This document shows, piece after piece, positions 1 to 6,348 of a DNA stretch of 15,629 nt (the first letter of the stretch is position 1; every line of letters begins with the position of its first letter). The position numbers and the translations under genes are program-made. Source of the DNA: Desulforhopalus sp. (lineage in GTDB: Bacteria > Desulfobacterota > Desulfobulbia > Desulfobulbales > Desulfocapsaceae); contig JALNVI010000066.1 of assembly GCA_023231425.1 (NCBI GenBank), positions 1-15,629 of the forward strand, given 5' to 3'. The notes below the pieces were generated by a model. The model was given only the letters and a program-made list of their open reading frames with translations, was not told the origin of the DNA and made no database searches.

Positions 1-79
1 CTTTCCGAACACGGAAGTTAAGCTTCTCTGCGCCGATGGTACTGCATGGGTGACTATGTGGGAGAGTAGGTCGTCGCCA
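1..79 (+). rRNA. rrf: 5S ribosomal RNA, 3' part (5' end outside window)
   Basis: The first 79 bases read as the 3' two thirds of a bacterial 5S rRNA: the CCGAACACGGAAGTTAAGC segment (loop B/helix III side), then the helix IV/V region, ending in GGGAGAGTAGGTCGTCGCCA. A run of T and an intrinsic terminator follow at once, as expected at the end of an rRNA operon; the 16S and 23S genes would lie to the left of the window. The exact 3' end is approximate. Confidence 0.95.
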
Positions 80-91
80 TTTTTTTACGAT

Positions 92-130
92 AGAGTCCCG
101 TAAGGTTTTCCTCACGGGACTCTTTTTTTT
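92..130 (+). terminator. Rho-independent terminator of the rRNA operon
   Basis: AGAGTCCCGT (92-101) pairs perfectly with ACGGGACTCT (114-123). A short loop separates the arms and a run of eight T follows. It begins about a dozen bases after the 5S rRNA end, so it is very likely the terminator of the rRNA transcript. Confidence 0.93.
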
Positions 131-221
131 GTCCGCTCCACGCTGTTCCTCTGTCCCCTGCCCTGCCCTTGATATACCGCCTGCGCTTCTTGTACACCTG
201 TCAAAACAAAAACAGTTTTTT

Positions 222-382
222 ACCGCGAAGAACGCGAAGGGACACGAAGAAAGACGAAAAGCAAAAGATAAAACAACAAAAGATTCTAAACATACAAAAA
301 AGGGCCGTTTATATATAAAAAGATTTTGCGTGTTTCGTTGGCCAGCCTTTCGCTTTTCACCTTCCTTCGCGTTCTTCGCGGT
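222..382. repeat. Palindromic dispersed element, copy I
   Basis: The element is bounded by perfect 19-bp inverted arms: ACCGCGAAGAACGCGAAGG at 222-240 and its reverse complement at 364-382. Inside the left arm the CGAAG motif recurs (GACACGAAGAAAGACG). The interior includes TCTAAACATACAAAAAAGGG followed by an AT-rich TATATATAAAAAGATTTTG stretch. A homologous copy lies at 1817-1987. With no coding capacity, inverted ends and two copies within 2 kb, it resembles a MITE or a hairpin-forming intergenic repeat. Mobility is not shown. Confidence 0.8.
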
Positions 383-427
383 AAAAAATGCCTTACCGCC
401 TTTCGCTTTTCCCTTTCTCCCGTCTCC

Positions 428-473
428 CTTTTTGCCTTTTTGTCTTTTTGTCTTTTTGTCTTTTTGTCTTTTT
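428..473. repeat. 8-bp microsatellite (CTTTTTGT/C)
   Basis: About six consecutive units of CTTTTTGY, with only a C/T difference between units. The same motif recurs two or three times inside each 99-bp tandem unit that follows, so the array may have grown from one end of that unit. Copy number is likely to vary by slippage. I see no coding role. Confidence 0.85.
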
Positions 474-770
474 AAATGATTAATAATTCGTGTTTATTCG
501 TGTCCATTCGTGGTTCCTTTTGTTTCTGCCTTTCCCTTTCTCCCGTCTCCCTTTTTGCCTTTTTGCCTTTTTAACTAATTAATAATTCGTGTTTATTCGT
601 GTCCATTCGTGGTTCCTTTTGTTTCTGCTTTTCCCTTTCTCCCGTCTCCCTTTTTGCCTTTTTGCCTTTTTAAATGATTAATAATTCGTGTTTATTCGTG
701 TCCATTCGTGGTTCCTTTTGTTTCTGCCTTTCCCTTTTTCCTGTCTCTCTTTTTGTCTTTGCCTTTTTTC
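474..770. repeat. 99-bp direct tandem repeat, three copies
   Basis: The landmark TTAATAATTCG occurs at 480, 579 and 678, an exact period of 99 bp. Each unit has an AATTCGTG... part with three roughly 10-bp ATTCGTGTNN subrepeats, then a pyrimidine-rich part (TTTCCCTTTCTCCCGTCTCC) and TTTTTGCC repeats. The third copy diverges towards its end (TTTTTCCTGTCTCTCTTTTT). Units are nearly identical, which suggests recent amplification. The unit is long, has no unique spacers, and is not a CRISPR. Confidence 0.9.
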
Positions 771-849
771 GCATGATTAGAGCCTTTATTCGTTGGCAAA
801 AAAATCTTTTCGCTGTTCCGTCTAAATGTTTCTGCCTTTCTTCGCGTTC

Positions 850-867
850 CTTCGCGTTCTTCGCGGT
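850..867. repeat. Solo arm of the palindromic dispersed element
   Basis: CTTCGCGTTCTTCGCGGT is identical to the right arms at 364-382 and 1970-1987, and is preceded by the same CTTTCTTCG-GTTC context as copy II. No matching left arm was found just upstream, so this looks like a partial or decayed copy. A diverged left-type arm (TCGCGAAGAACACGAAG) lies on the other side of cobS at 1771-1787. Confidence 0.75.
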
Positions 868-912
868 AAAAATTGTCGTACCCTCTTTCGCTTTTGCTTT
901 TTCCCCCTGTTT

Positions 913-1674
913 TCAAAAAAGAAAAGAAACGGTCAGCGCCGTCATAAGTTCGGCCAGTTCACACTGCGCTCCAATGATGTCACCGGTAGCACCGCCAAGA
1001 ACCAGAATGCTTTTGCGACGCAGAAGCATAAAACCCGGCAGTATTCCGACAAACACAATGAGTCCGCGATAACCGTAAATCAGACAGAGCGTACCCACAA
1101 GAAACAACACAGCAATAATGGCGTATTTCTTAACATTGCTATTGTAAAAAAGTCCGCCGATACCGCCTTCTGCCCGGGCATATTGCATAGTCCCCAGAGA
1201 GAAAAGCATTGCACAGCGTCCGGCAAAGGGCATGAAAAAAAGCGTGGCAGGCAGTTCTGCGGCAGAGATGGAGAGAAGTGCGGCAAATTTAGCAAGCAGA
1301 AAAAGAATCAGAACCGCCGCTCCCATTGCCCCGATCCGGCTGTCTTTCATAATCTCCAGACTTCGCTCACGACTCCGTGCCGAGAGCAAACCATCCGCAC
1401 TGTCAGCGATTCCATCAAGATGCATGCAGTTTGAAACAAAAGCCAGATAGCACAGCAAAACAATCGCCGTCACCGCCGGTGACGCAAACAGCGTCATTAT
1501 CCAGGCAAGCAAAGCACCAACACCGCCGATCATCGCACCAACAGAGGGAAACCAGACAATACTGCGTTGCAAATGGGAAAAGTCATCCTCCTGCCGCCAT
1601 GAAAGCGGAAAGATAGTGAGAAAACGCAGTGCAGCACAAAAATCAACCACCTTATCCTGTACATAAAGAAACAT
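913..1674 (-). CDS. cobS: Adenosylcobinamide-GDP ribazoletransferase (cobalamin synthase)
   Basis: The 253-residue integral membrane protein has the CobS signatures: HLDGIADSADGL at residues 85-96, KDSRIGAMG at 110-118 and a late GGATGDIIGA. Several long hydrophobic segments lie between them (about 43-82, 116-150, 180-225). CobS joins adenosylcobinamide-GDP with alpha-ribazole (or its phosphate) to complete the nucleotide loop of B12, at the cytoplasmic membrane. Length is usual for the family. The start is supported by GAAGGAG a few bases upstream of the ATG. The gene stands alone between repeat elements, about 370 bp from cobT, which supplies its alpha-ribazole phosphate substrate. Stop codon TGA. 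No frame damage is seen. Confidence 0.95.
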   Translation of the reverse strand: MFLYVQDKVVDFCAALRFLTIFPLSWRQEDDFSHLQRSIVWFPSVGAMIGGVGALLAWIMTLFASPAVTAIVLLCYLAFVSNCMHLDGIADSADGLLSARSRERSLEIMKDSRIGAMGAAVLILFLLAKFAALLSISAAELPATLFFMPFAGRCAMLFSLGTMQYARAEGGIGGLFYNSNVKKYAIIAVLFLVGTLCLIYGYRGLIVFVGILPGFMLLRRKSILVLGGATGDIIGAQCELAELMTALTVSFLF

Positions 1675-1770
1675 TTCTCGTCTCCTTCACTTACGGGCAC
1701 ATCGAATATGAACGAAAGACCAGGTTCTTCGTAACTTCTCAAAAAGCTATGGAAAAGAAAAATAATTTTA

Positions 1771-1787
1771 TCGCGAAGAACACGAAG
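1771..1787. repeat. Diverged left-type arm of the palindromic element
   Basis: TCGCGAAGAACACGAAG differs slightly from the ACCGCGAAGAACGCGAAG arm and lies about 30 bp before the left arm of copy II. It may be a decayed second insertion or an outward partner of the solo arm at 850-867, with cobS between them. Confidence 0.55.
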
Positions 1788-1816
1788 ATTCGTAAAGGCT
1801 AAAAACAAAGGCTTTC

Positions 1817-1987
1817 ACCGCGAAGAACGCGAAGAGTAAAGCTATAACAACAGCAATTTTCTGTTTAATTTAAAAAATTTGCCAACGAAAAAATGCTCTA
1901 AACATGCGAAAAATGGCATTTTATATAAAAAAATTTGTTCTTAAATGTTTTCCACCTTTCTTCGTGTTCCTTCGCGTTCTTCGCGGT
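1817..1987. repeat. Palindromic dispersed element, copy II
   Basis: ACCGCGAAGAACGCGAAG (1817-1834) and CTTCGCGTTCTTCGCGGT (1970-1987) are perfect 18-bp inverted arms. The interior shares CTCTAAACATGCGAAAAATG and an AT-rich TTTTATATAAAAAAATTTG stretch with copy I, so the two are homologous over their length and not only in the arms. The element has no coding capacity and lies between cobS and cobT. Confidence 0.8.
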
Positions 1988-2046
1988 AAAAAAAATGCTT
2001 TACCGTCCTTCCCTTTCTCCCGTCTCCCTTCTCCTGTCTCCTTTCT

Positions 2047-3090
2047 TTACGACTTTTCCGGCAAAGGCGACAACTGGTTGAAAACAGCCAGAGCTCCCTC
2101 GACAAGATTCATCGCCACTGCCGCACCAGTTCCTTCTCCAAGACGAAAGTTGAGGTCAAGCAGCGGTTTATGACAGCCAAGGAATTTCTGCATCTCAGCG
2201 TGACCGGGTTCCATAGAACGATGGGAGAAGATCATATAATCTTTGGTCAAAGGTTCAAGTACAGCAGCGATCATTGCCCCTGCAGTAGAGATAAATCCAT
2301 CCACCACCACCGGTTTCCGCAGAGCAGCTGCACCGATAATCAGCCCGGCAATTCCGCCGATCTCAAAACCGCCCACCTTGCTGAGCACATCAAGACCATC
2401 CCCTGCTTCAGGCCTGTTCACAACCAGAGCTTTTTCAACTACACGAATTTTATTTTCCAGCTGTTCATTATTCAAACCACTTCCTCTGCCACAGAGTTCA
2501 GCAACACTTTTCCCGGTAAGTACAGCAACAATAGCCGCAGACGCTGTAGTATTCCCAATCCCAATTTCAGCTGTACCAAAAATATCATATTCGCTGTTCT
2601 CTTCTGCCACAGAGATTCCGTTTTCCACTGCCTCCTGTGCCATGGTGCGACTCATGGCGGGGCCAACAGTTATATTAGCAGTACCATTACCGACCTTTTT
2701 GTTCATAAGCTTTCCTCCCTCCTCCGCTTCCCTCATATCTGCATCAATGCCAAAATCAAACAATTTGACATCTGTTCGAGACTGGGAGGCAAGAACGTTC
2801 ATTCCAGCCCCCCCCCTGATGGCATTCCACGTCATTTGTCTCGTAACCACAGCCGGAAATTTACTCACACCTTCTGCAACAACACCATGGTCAGCGATCA
2901 TGCAGGCGATCAATTTTTTATTGATCCGCGGTTGGGAATCAGCCATCATTCCTGCTATATCAACTGCAATATCAAATAGATCTCCATATTCCTGATGAGG
3001 AGCGAACTGATTAAAACGAGCCGCAACAAGTTCCCGGGCTGTTATACTTTTGGGAGAGATCTTCGCTAAAGTTTTTCCAAGAACACTCAT
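2047..3090 (-). CDS. cobT: Nicotinate-nucleotide--dimethylbenzimidazole phosphoribosyltransferase
   Basis: The 347-residue protein matches CobT in length and motifs. It has an N-terminal KISPKSITARELVAARFNQF segment, the ADHGVVAEGVSKFP region, GIGNTTASAA in the nucleotide-binding part, and the C-terminal LGEGTGAA, whose glutamate (about residue 319) corresponds to the known catalytic base. It transfers phosphoribose from nicotinate mononucleotide to a lower-ligand base such as dimethylbenzimidazole, giving alpha-ribazole phosphate for CobS; it acts in the cytoplasm. The ATG follows GAAAGGAAAT, a reasonable ribosome-binding site. It is divergent from the corrinoid protein gene at 3615 and upstream of cobS in the same direction. 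Stop codon TAA. A cobalamin riboswitch was looked for upstream but not seen. Confidence 0.96.
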   Translation of the reverse strand: MSVLGKTLAKISPKSITARELVAARFNQFAPHQEYGDLFDIAVDIAGMMADSQPRINKKLIACMIADHGVVAEGVSKFPAVVTRQMTWNAIRGGAGMNVLASQSRTDVKLFDFGIDADMREAEEGGKLMNKKVGNGTANITVGPAMSRTMAQEAVENGISVAEENSEYDIFGTAEIGIGNTTASAAIVAVLTGKSVAELCGRGSGLNNEQLENKIRVVEKALVVNRPEAGDGLDVLSKVGGFEIGGIAGLIIGAAALRKPVVVDGFISTAGAMIAAVLEPLTKDYMIFSHRSMEPGHAEMQKFLGCHKPLLDLNFRLGEGTGAAVAMNLVEGALAVFNQLSPLPEKS

Positions 3091-3120
3091 TATGATTTCC
3101 TTTCATTATAAAGTGGTAAA

Positions 3121-3138
3121 TATTTCAAATATGAAATA
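3121..3138. promoter_or_regulatory. Inverted repeat in the AT-rich region upstream of cobT
   Basis: TATTTCA (3121-3127) and TGAAATA (3132-3138) form a 7-bp inverted repeat with a 4-bp spacer, about 30 bp before the cobT start codon. A TATAAT-like hexamer lies between it and the gene on the minus strand. It could be an operator or promoter element, but in AT-rich DNA such a palindrome may arise by chance. Confidence 0.25.
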
Positions 3139-3194
3139 GATTTTATTTTTTATCTTACATTTAAGTTGCACTTTTCCGATATAAAATGGGCTTG

Positions 3195-3365
3195 AGGGGG
3201 GGTTGAAACAGCTTGTATTTCGTTCATATTCGAGGCGCAGGAAGAAATTTACCGCAGGAATACTTCAATATAAGAAACAGAACTTATTATCCGACAGGCT
3301 TCTGGCGCTTACCTCCGAGGATAAATTTTTGACTGTACCGAAGAAGATCGGCAAACTGCTGGTTC
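3195..3365 (+). repeat. MITE-like dispersed repeat, copy 1 (degenerate)
   Basis: This region aligns with the copy at 8298-8480: TTGAAACAGCTTGTATTTCG at the left, then TTCATATTCGAGGCGCAGGA, GGCGCTTACCTC and GAGGATAAATTT, ending in CGAAGAAGATCGGCAAACTG. The central segment (GACGTCTCGTTCCTCGCTTTG in the other copies) is missing, and the GGGACCC right end is not recognisable. The small open frame here (3203-3400) is repeat sequence and not treated as a gene. Boundaries are approximate. Confidence 0.75.
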
Positions 3366-3614
3366 TTCATGAACAGCCAGCAGTTCCCGAGAAAGCTTAA
3401 CCTTCTGATTTTGTTTATAAATCTGTCTGTCCTTTTCGTAAAAATTTCAGGAAAAAGCACTAAAATAACAAATGGTCAGTTCAAAACAAACCAGAATTTA
3501 CTGATAAACAGATTTGTTGAATTCATAAACAGAATTTTTCAGTGTACAGTCTTCCACATAAAAGCGGGATATTTACAGGTACTGTTATCTGATCCACAGT
3601 ACGGGAGCAATACA
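3366..3614. other. Leader region of the corrinoid protein gene
   Basis: About 250 bp of AT-rich DNA between MITE-like copy 1 and the corrinoid protein gene. The frame of the gene stays open upstream through this stretch, but the translation is not protein-like. GGGAG at 3603-3607 precedes the ATG at 3615. No confident promoter was found. Confidence 0.5.
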
Positions 3615-4283
3615 ATGTGTCACGATAAAATATTACTGAGACTTAAACAAGCTGTGGAAGAAATGGAAGCATCCTTCGCGGAAGAAGCTGCCTGTGAGGC
3701 CCTCTCTGAAGGCATCGACCCGATAACCGCCATTAATGACGGTCTTGCCAGAGGTATGAAAATTATAAGCGACCGCTTTGACGATGGGGAAGCATTCATT
3801 CCCCATCTTCTACTGGCTGCAGAGGCCTTTGAACGGGGAGCCGCCATTCTTACGGAAGAGCTTACTCCAGCCGAGTTTACTCGCCTGAGTTTGGGGAGTA
3901 TTCTCATCTGTACGGTGGAGGGAGACATTCACGATATTGGCAAGAATATCGTGAAAATGATGCTGACAGCCGGGGGGTTTGAAGTTATCGACCTTGGGCG
4001 TGATGTCTCCAATGAAATAATTATAGAAAAAGCCCTGGAATATCAGGTTGATATTATATCAACCTGTGCTCTTATGCGAACCACCATGTATTCTCAGAAG
4101 GATATGATCAGAGCACTCATTGAGAGGGGAATCCGTCCCCGCTTTAAATGTATGTTTGGAGGTCCTCCCGTCTCAGAAAAATGGGTAAAAGAAATCGGTG
4201 GAGACGCATACGCTCCTACTGCCGGTCAAGCCGTAAAAAAGGCAAAACAGTTAATGGCTCAAATAAAAAGTCAGCAGTACTGA
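3615..4283 (+). CDS. Corrinoid protein of methylamine-type methyltransferase systems (MttC/MtbC/MtmC-like)
   Basis: The 222-residue protein has the two-domain build of methyltransferase cognate corrinoid proteins. A helical cap (residues 1-90) includes GLARGMKIISDRFDDGEAFI, and a B12-binding Rossmann domain carries VEGDIHDIGKNIV with Asp104-x-His106-x-x-Gly109, where the histidine is the lower axial cobalt ligand. A further match is the STCALMRTTM segment. It would accept a methyl group from a methylamine methyltransferase and pass it to a UroD-family methyltransferase. The ATG at 3615 was chosen over upstream in-frame starts because GGGAG precedes it and homology begins there; 222 residues is usual. 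No partner methyltransferase adjoins it. The substrate (mono-, di-, trimethylamine or other) cannot be told from the sequence. Stop codon TGA. Confidence 0.92.
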   Translation: MCHDKILLRLKQAVEEMEASFAEEAACEALSEGIDPITAINDGLARGMKIISDRFDDGEAFIPHLLLAAEAFERGAAILTEELTPAEFTRLSLGSILICTVEGDIHDIGKNIVKMMLTAGGFEVIDLGRDVSNEIIIEKALEYQVDIISTCALMRTTMYSQKDMIRALIERGIRPRFKCMFGGPPVSEKWVKEIGGDAYAPTAGQAVKKAKQLMAQIKSQQY

Positions 4284-4382
4284 AGATTTGACCTCTGCTT
4301 GACAAGCCTGGTTGCACTGAGTAGTTTTAACAATTTATTGAGAGTGTTCGCCGCTTACAGCAATTACGCCAGTAATCACTTC

Positions 4383-4598
4383 AGGGTATCTTGAAACTTA
4401 AAAATTATTTTCGTGTTTTTGAAAAGAATTTTGTGAAGGTACTTATACCGACTCACCGTTCATCGCGGTGTTATTACTATCGGAGCCTGGCGCTTACCTC
4501 GACGTCTCGTTCCTCGCTTTGTCGGAGGATAATTTTTTGCTGCAACGAAGAAGATGGACGAAAGACTGATGGGTCCCCTGATTATGCAAGGGACCCTT
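4383..4598 (+). repeat. MITE-like dispersed repeat, copy 2
   Basis: The left end AGGGTATCTTGAAAC (4383) and right end CAAGGGACCCTT (to 4598) are imperfect terminal inverted repeats. The interior shares GCGCTTACCTCGACGTCTCG, the following TTCCTCGCTTTGTCGGAGGA and the CGAAGAAGA motif with copy 3. Near the right end GGGTCCC and GGGACCC (4571-4596) form a 7-bp stem with a 12-base loop. It lies just upstream of the truncated transposase-like ORF. The long frame running through it is repeat-derived. Confidence 0.75.
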
Positions 4599-4696
4599 AT
4601 TTCTTTGACTGCACTTTACCACATCGACCTGGTTCTGTCTCACTGGCGGAAATTCAGCGTTGCTGTATTAATTTCCAACAACGACTTAAAGAATCC

Positions 4697-5185
4697 ATGC
4701 CAAGGATTTCACCTCCCATATATCTCACTGCCAGTGAGCGCTCGGAACTGGAAAAGAACGTTAAAGGTCACAAAGTTGAAAAACGTCTTTTTCTCCGATC
4801 TCAAATCGTCCTTCTCGCCGCAGAAGGGGTGGAAAGTGTCAATATTGCAAAAGAACTGAACCTGTCTGAGAAAACCTGTCGCAAATGGCGACACAGATTT
4901 GAAAAGAAACGCCTTGGAGGAATTGTAGATCTGGAGCGCAGTGGTGCTCCAGAGACTTTTACGGAAGAAGAAAGACTGTCAATAATTCACCTGGCCTGCA
5001 CTCAGCCACCAATTTTGAAAAACTGGACCCTGGCTAACATCGCAGAGCAGGCCCGAGAAAAGATTGGCAAATCAGTTTCCATTGAAACTGTTCGTAAAAT
5101 TCTTAAAACAGCTGACAGCAAAACAGCATCTTCGCTTCCGCCCAATAAAAATAAATTATTTATCAAACAATCCAGAAAAAAATAG
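4697..5185 (+). CDS. Helix-turn-helix protein, likely truncated IS630-family transposase
   Basis: From the ATG at 4697 the frame gives 162 residues. An N-terminal helix-turn-helix (LRSQIVLLAAEGVESVNIAK then ELNLSEKTCRKWRHRFEKKR) is followed by a second one (NWTLANIAEQAREKIGKSVS then IETVRKIL). This is the DNA-binding half typical of IS630/Tc1-mariner-type transposases. Full-length members run to about 340 residues with a DDE catalytic domain, which is absent; the frame ends in lysine-rich sequence with SRKK. No strong ribosome-binding site precedes the ATG, and the frame stays open further upstream through a repeat. It may be a transposase remnant or a solo DNA-binding protein. The stop codon is amber TAG, which matters in a Pyl-decoding cell. 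Adjacent MITE-like repeats may be its former substrates. Confidence 0.6.
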   Translation: MPRISPPIYLTASERSELEKNVKGHKVEKRLFLRSQIVLLAAEGVESVNIAKELNLSEKTCRKWRHRFEKKRLGGIVDLERSGAPETFTEEERLSIIHLACTQPPILKNWTLANIAEQAREKIGKSVSIETVRKILKTADSKTASSLPPNKNKLFIKQSRKK

Positions 5186-5245
5186 GTCCTTTTTCTCCAC
5201 CCGTATTTTAGATACTGCCACAGATACCATGAGAGGACCTTGAAA

Positions 5246-5260
5246 CAGGCAGCCAGCCTG
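5246..5260 (-). terminator. Weak hairpin downstream of the CobW-like gene
   Basis: CAGGC and GCCTG form a 5-bp stem with a 5-base loop, about 75 bp after the stop of the minus-strand CobW-like gene. On the minus strand it is followed only by TTTC, so terminator activity is doubtful. Overlapping it, AGGACCTTGAAACAG (5235-5249) resembles the left end of the MITE-like repeat. Confidence 0.25.
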
Positions 5261-5334
5261 ACTGGGAAGATCCTTTATGTTTTCATTTCAGACATTAAAG
5301 ATTTGCCTCATCTGCAGAAGAAAGAGGTTAAATA

Positions 5335-6285
5335 TTATTTTGCCGTCATCTGACGATCACCGAACCACTTCTTCCACTGCCCGTGAATAGCGGCGAGTGC
5401 ACCAAAACCTTTATCTGAGATAACAACCAGTTCCGATTTTTCTCTTAAAATATCGACTGGTTTCACCGTAATTTGAGAACCGACAGCGTCAACCTGATGC
5501 CAGCCCCCCTCGCTTAAAAGAACAAATCCCTTTATCCTCAAAGATCCAGGAAGCAAACCGTTGAGAAATTGCATAAAGCCCCTATGGTCAAAGGCCCCAT
5601 CTGCAGTAACAACATGGGAAATCGGTCGATTGAAGGGCGTATTACAGCTTTCGCCGGATTCTTTACCTGTGGCGGCCTTAAAAGGTTTCTCCAGGAGGTC
5701 AAAATCCACCGCACCATGAGTCACCTCAACTCTCTCTGCCTCCGGATTAATCTCATACACTTTGTTCCGGACTGCTTCCAGTTCTCCTGCGGAGATCAAA
5801 TCAACCTTGTTAATAACAATGAGACTGCTGGCAGCAACCTGCCGTTCCATGGCGGTCAGGATTTCAACATGATCCAGAAAATTGGCACCATCAACCAGGC
5901 ATACAGCACCGTGGTAATCGTAGCTTCTGCCCTTTACCTTGCCGATAATACTGGTCAGAATCTGTTCGATATTGGAAGGATCAGCCATTCCTGAAGTTTC
6001 AACAAAGAGATATTCAATGGGCAGCTCAGAATAGGTGATTAATTCTGAGATAAAGGTTCCCTGCAGACAGCTGCAGAACACTGAACCATTATTTATCTCA
6101 ACGACCTCAACTCCATTCTGGCGGAGGACCACACCGTCGATACTTATATTACCAAATTCGTTCATCAGAATACCAATTTTCCGATCCTGGTAATGTTCGA
6201 TCAACCTCTTAAGTAAAGTAGTTTTTCCAGCGCCGAGGAACCCGGTAAGCAGATATAGTTTAATTCTCTGATCACTCATATGCAT
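5335..6285 (-). CDS. CobW/G3E-family GTP-binding protein
   Basis: The 316-residue P-loop GTPase has Walker A GFLGAGKT (15-22), MNEFGNISIDG (switch region, about 41-51), ETSGMADP (Walker B/switch II, about 96-103) and NKVD (159-162, guanine specificity). A CobW C-terminal domain follows. The metal-binding CxCC motif of the family is reduced to Cys71-Ser-Cys73. Relatives act as metallochaperones or cofactor-insertion GTPases in the cytoplasm. Its place after corrinoid methyl-transfer genes suggests a role in metal or corrinoid handling, but the exact function is not known from sequence. The ATG at 6279 (second Met) is an alternative start, preceded by a weak GGTG; neither start has a strong ribosome-binding site. 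It is 63 bp from the upstream methyltransferase gene, with a strong hairpin between. Stop codon TAA. Confidence 0.85.
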   Translation of the reverse strand: MHMSDQRIKLYLLTGFLGAGKTTLLKRLIEHYQDRKIGILMNEFGNISIDGVVLRQNGVEVVEINNGSVFCSCLQGTFISELITYSELPIEYLFVETSGMADPSNIEQILTSIIGKVKGRSYDYHGAVCLVDGANFLDHVEILTAMERQVAASSLIVINKVDLISAGELEAVRNKVYEINPEAERVEVTHGAVDFDLLEKPFKAATGKESGESCNTPFNRPISHVVTADGAFDHRGFMQFLNGLLPGSLRIKGFVLLSEGGWHQVDAVGSQITVKPVDILREKSELVVISDKGFGALAAIHGQWKKWFGDRQMTAK

Positions 6286-6304
6286 GCACCATAAGTAGAC
6301 GTGT

Positions 6305-6340
6305 GGAGCCCGCCCTTTCTCTGAGAACAGGGCGGGCTCT
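6305..6340. terminator. Strong GC-rich hairpin between the UroD-Trx fusion gene and the CobW-like gene
   Basis: GAGCCCGCCC (6306-6315) and GGGCGGGCTC (6330-6339) form a perfect 10-bp stem, and the loop holds a further TTCTC/GAGAA pairing. A T-rich tail follows on the plus strand but not on the minus strand, where the flanking genes lie. It may attenuate or stabilise the minus-strand transcript between the two genes rather than end it outright. Confidence 0.6.
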
Positions 6341-6348
6341 GTTCTTCT

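Larger units (their letters stand above)
131..912. other. Gene-free, repeat-rich stretch between the rRNA operon and cobS
   Basis: I see no credible gene here. Open frames exist but are pyrimidine-rich, low-complexity translations of repeats. In order the stretch holds: unremarkable sequence (131-221), a palindromic element (222-382), T/C-rich sequence with an 8-bp microsatellite (about 428-473), three copies of a 99-bp tandem repeat (about 474-770), and a lone right arm of the palindromic element (850-867). cobS on the minus strand ends at 913, so this is also its 3' flank; no clear intrinsic terminator for cobS was found. Confidence 0.7.
1675..2046. other. cobT-cobS intergenic region, repeat-filled
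   Basis: This 372-bp stretch separates cobT (ends 2047) from cobS (starts 1674), both on the minus strand. It holds a diverged left-type arm (1771-1787), palindromic copy II (1817-1987) and a T/C-rich tail (about 2005-2040) like that in the 131-912 region. The CobS ribosome-binding site is at its left end. No gene and no clear promoter were recognised. Confidence 0.65.

Noticed and set aside
129..479. Open frame of 116 codons on the plus strand after the rRNA terminator
   Set aside because: The translation is low-complexity Phe/Pro/Leu-rich sequence from repeat elements, with no ribosome-binding site or recognisable domain.
474..770. CRISPR array
   Set aside because: The 99-bp units are contiguous direct repeats with no unique spacers and no cas genes nearby.
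826..1434. Long plus-strand frame across repeat DNA and cobS
   Set aside because: It is antisense to the well-supported cobS gene and begins in a dispersed repeat; its composition is not protein-like.
3091..3200. Cobalamin riboswitch upstream of cobT
   Set aside because: The B12-box and GCCACTG-type core motifs were not found, and the stretch is short and AT-rich.
3369..3614. N-terminal extension of the corrinoid protein
   Set aside because: The frame is open, but homology and the ribosome-binding site place the start at 3615; the upstream translation is AT-driven and unlike any corrinoid protein.
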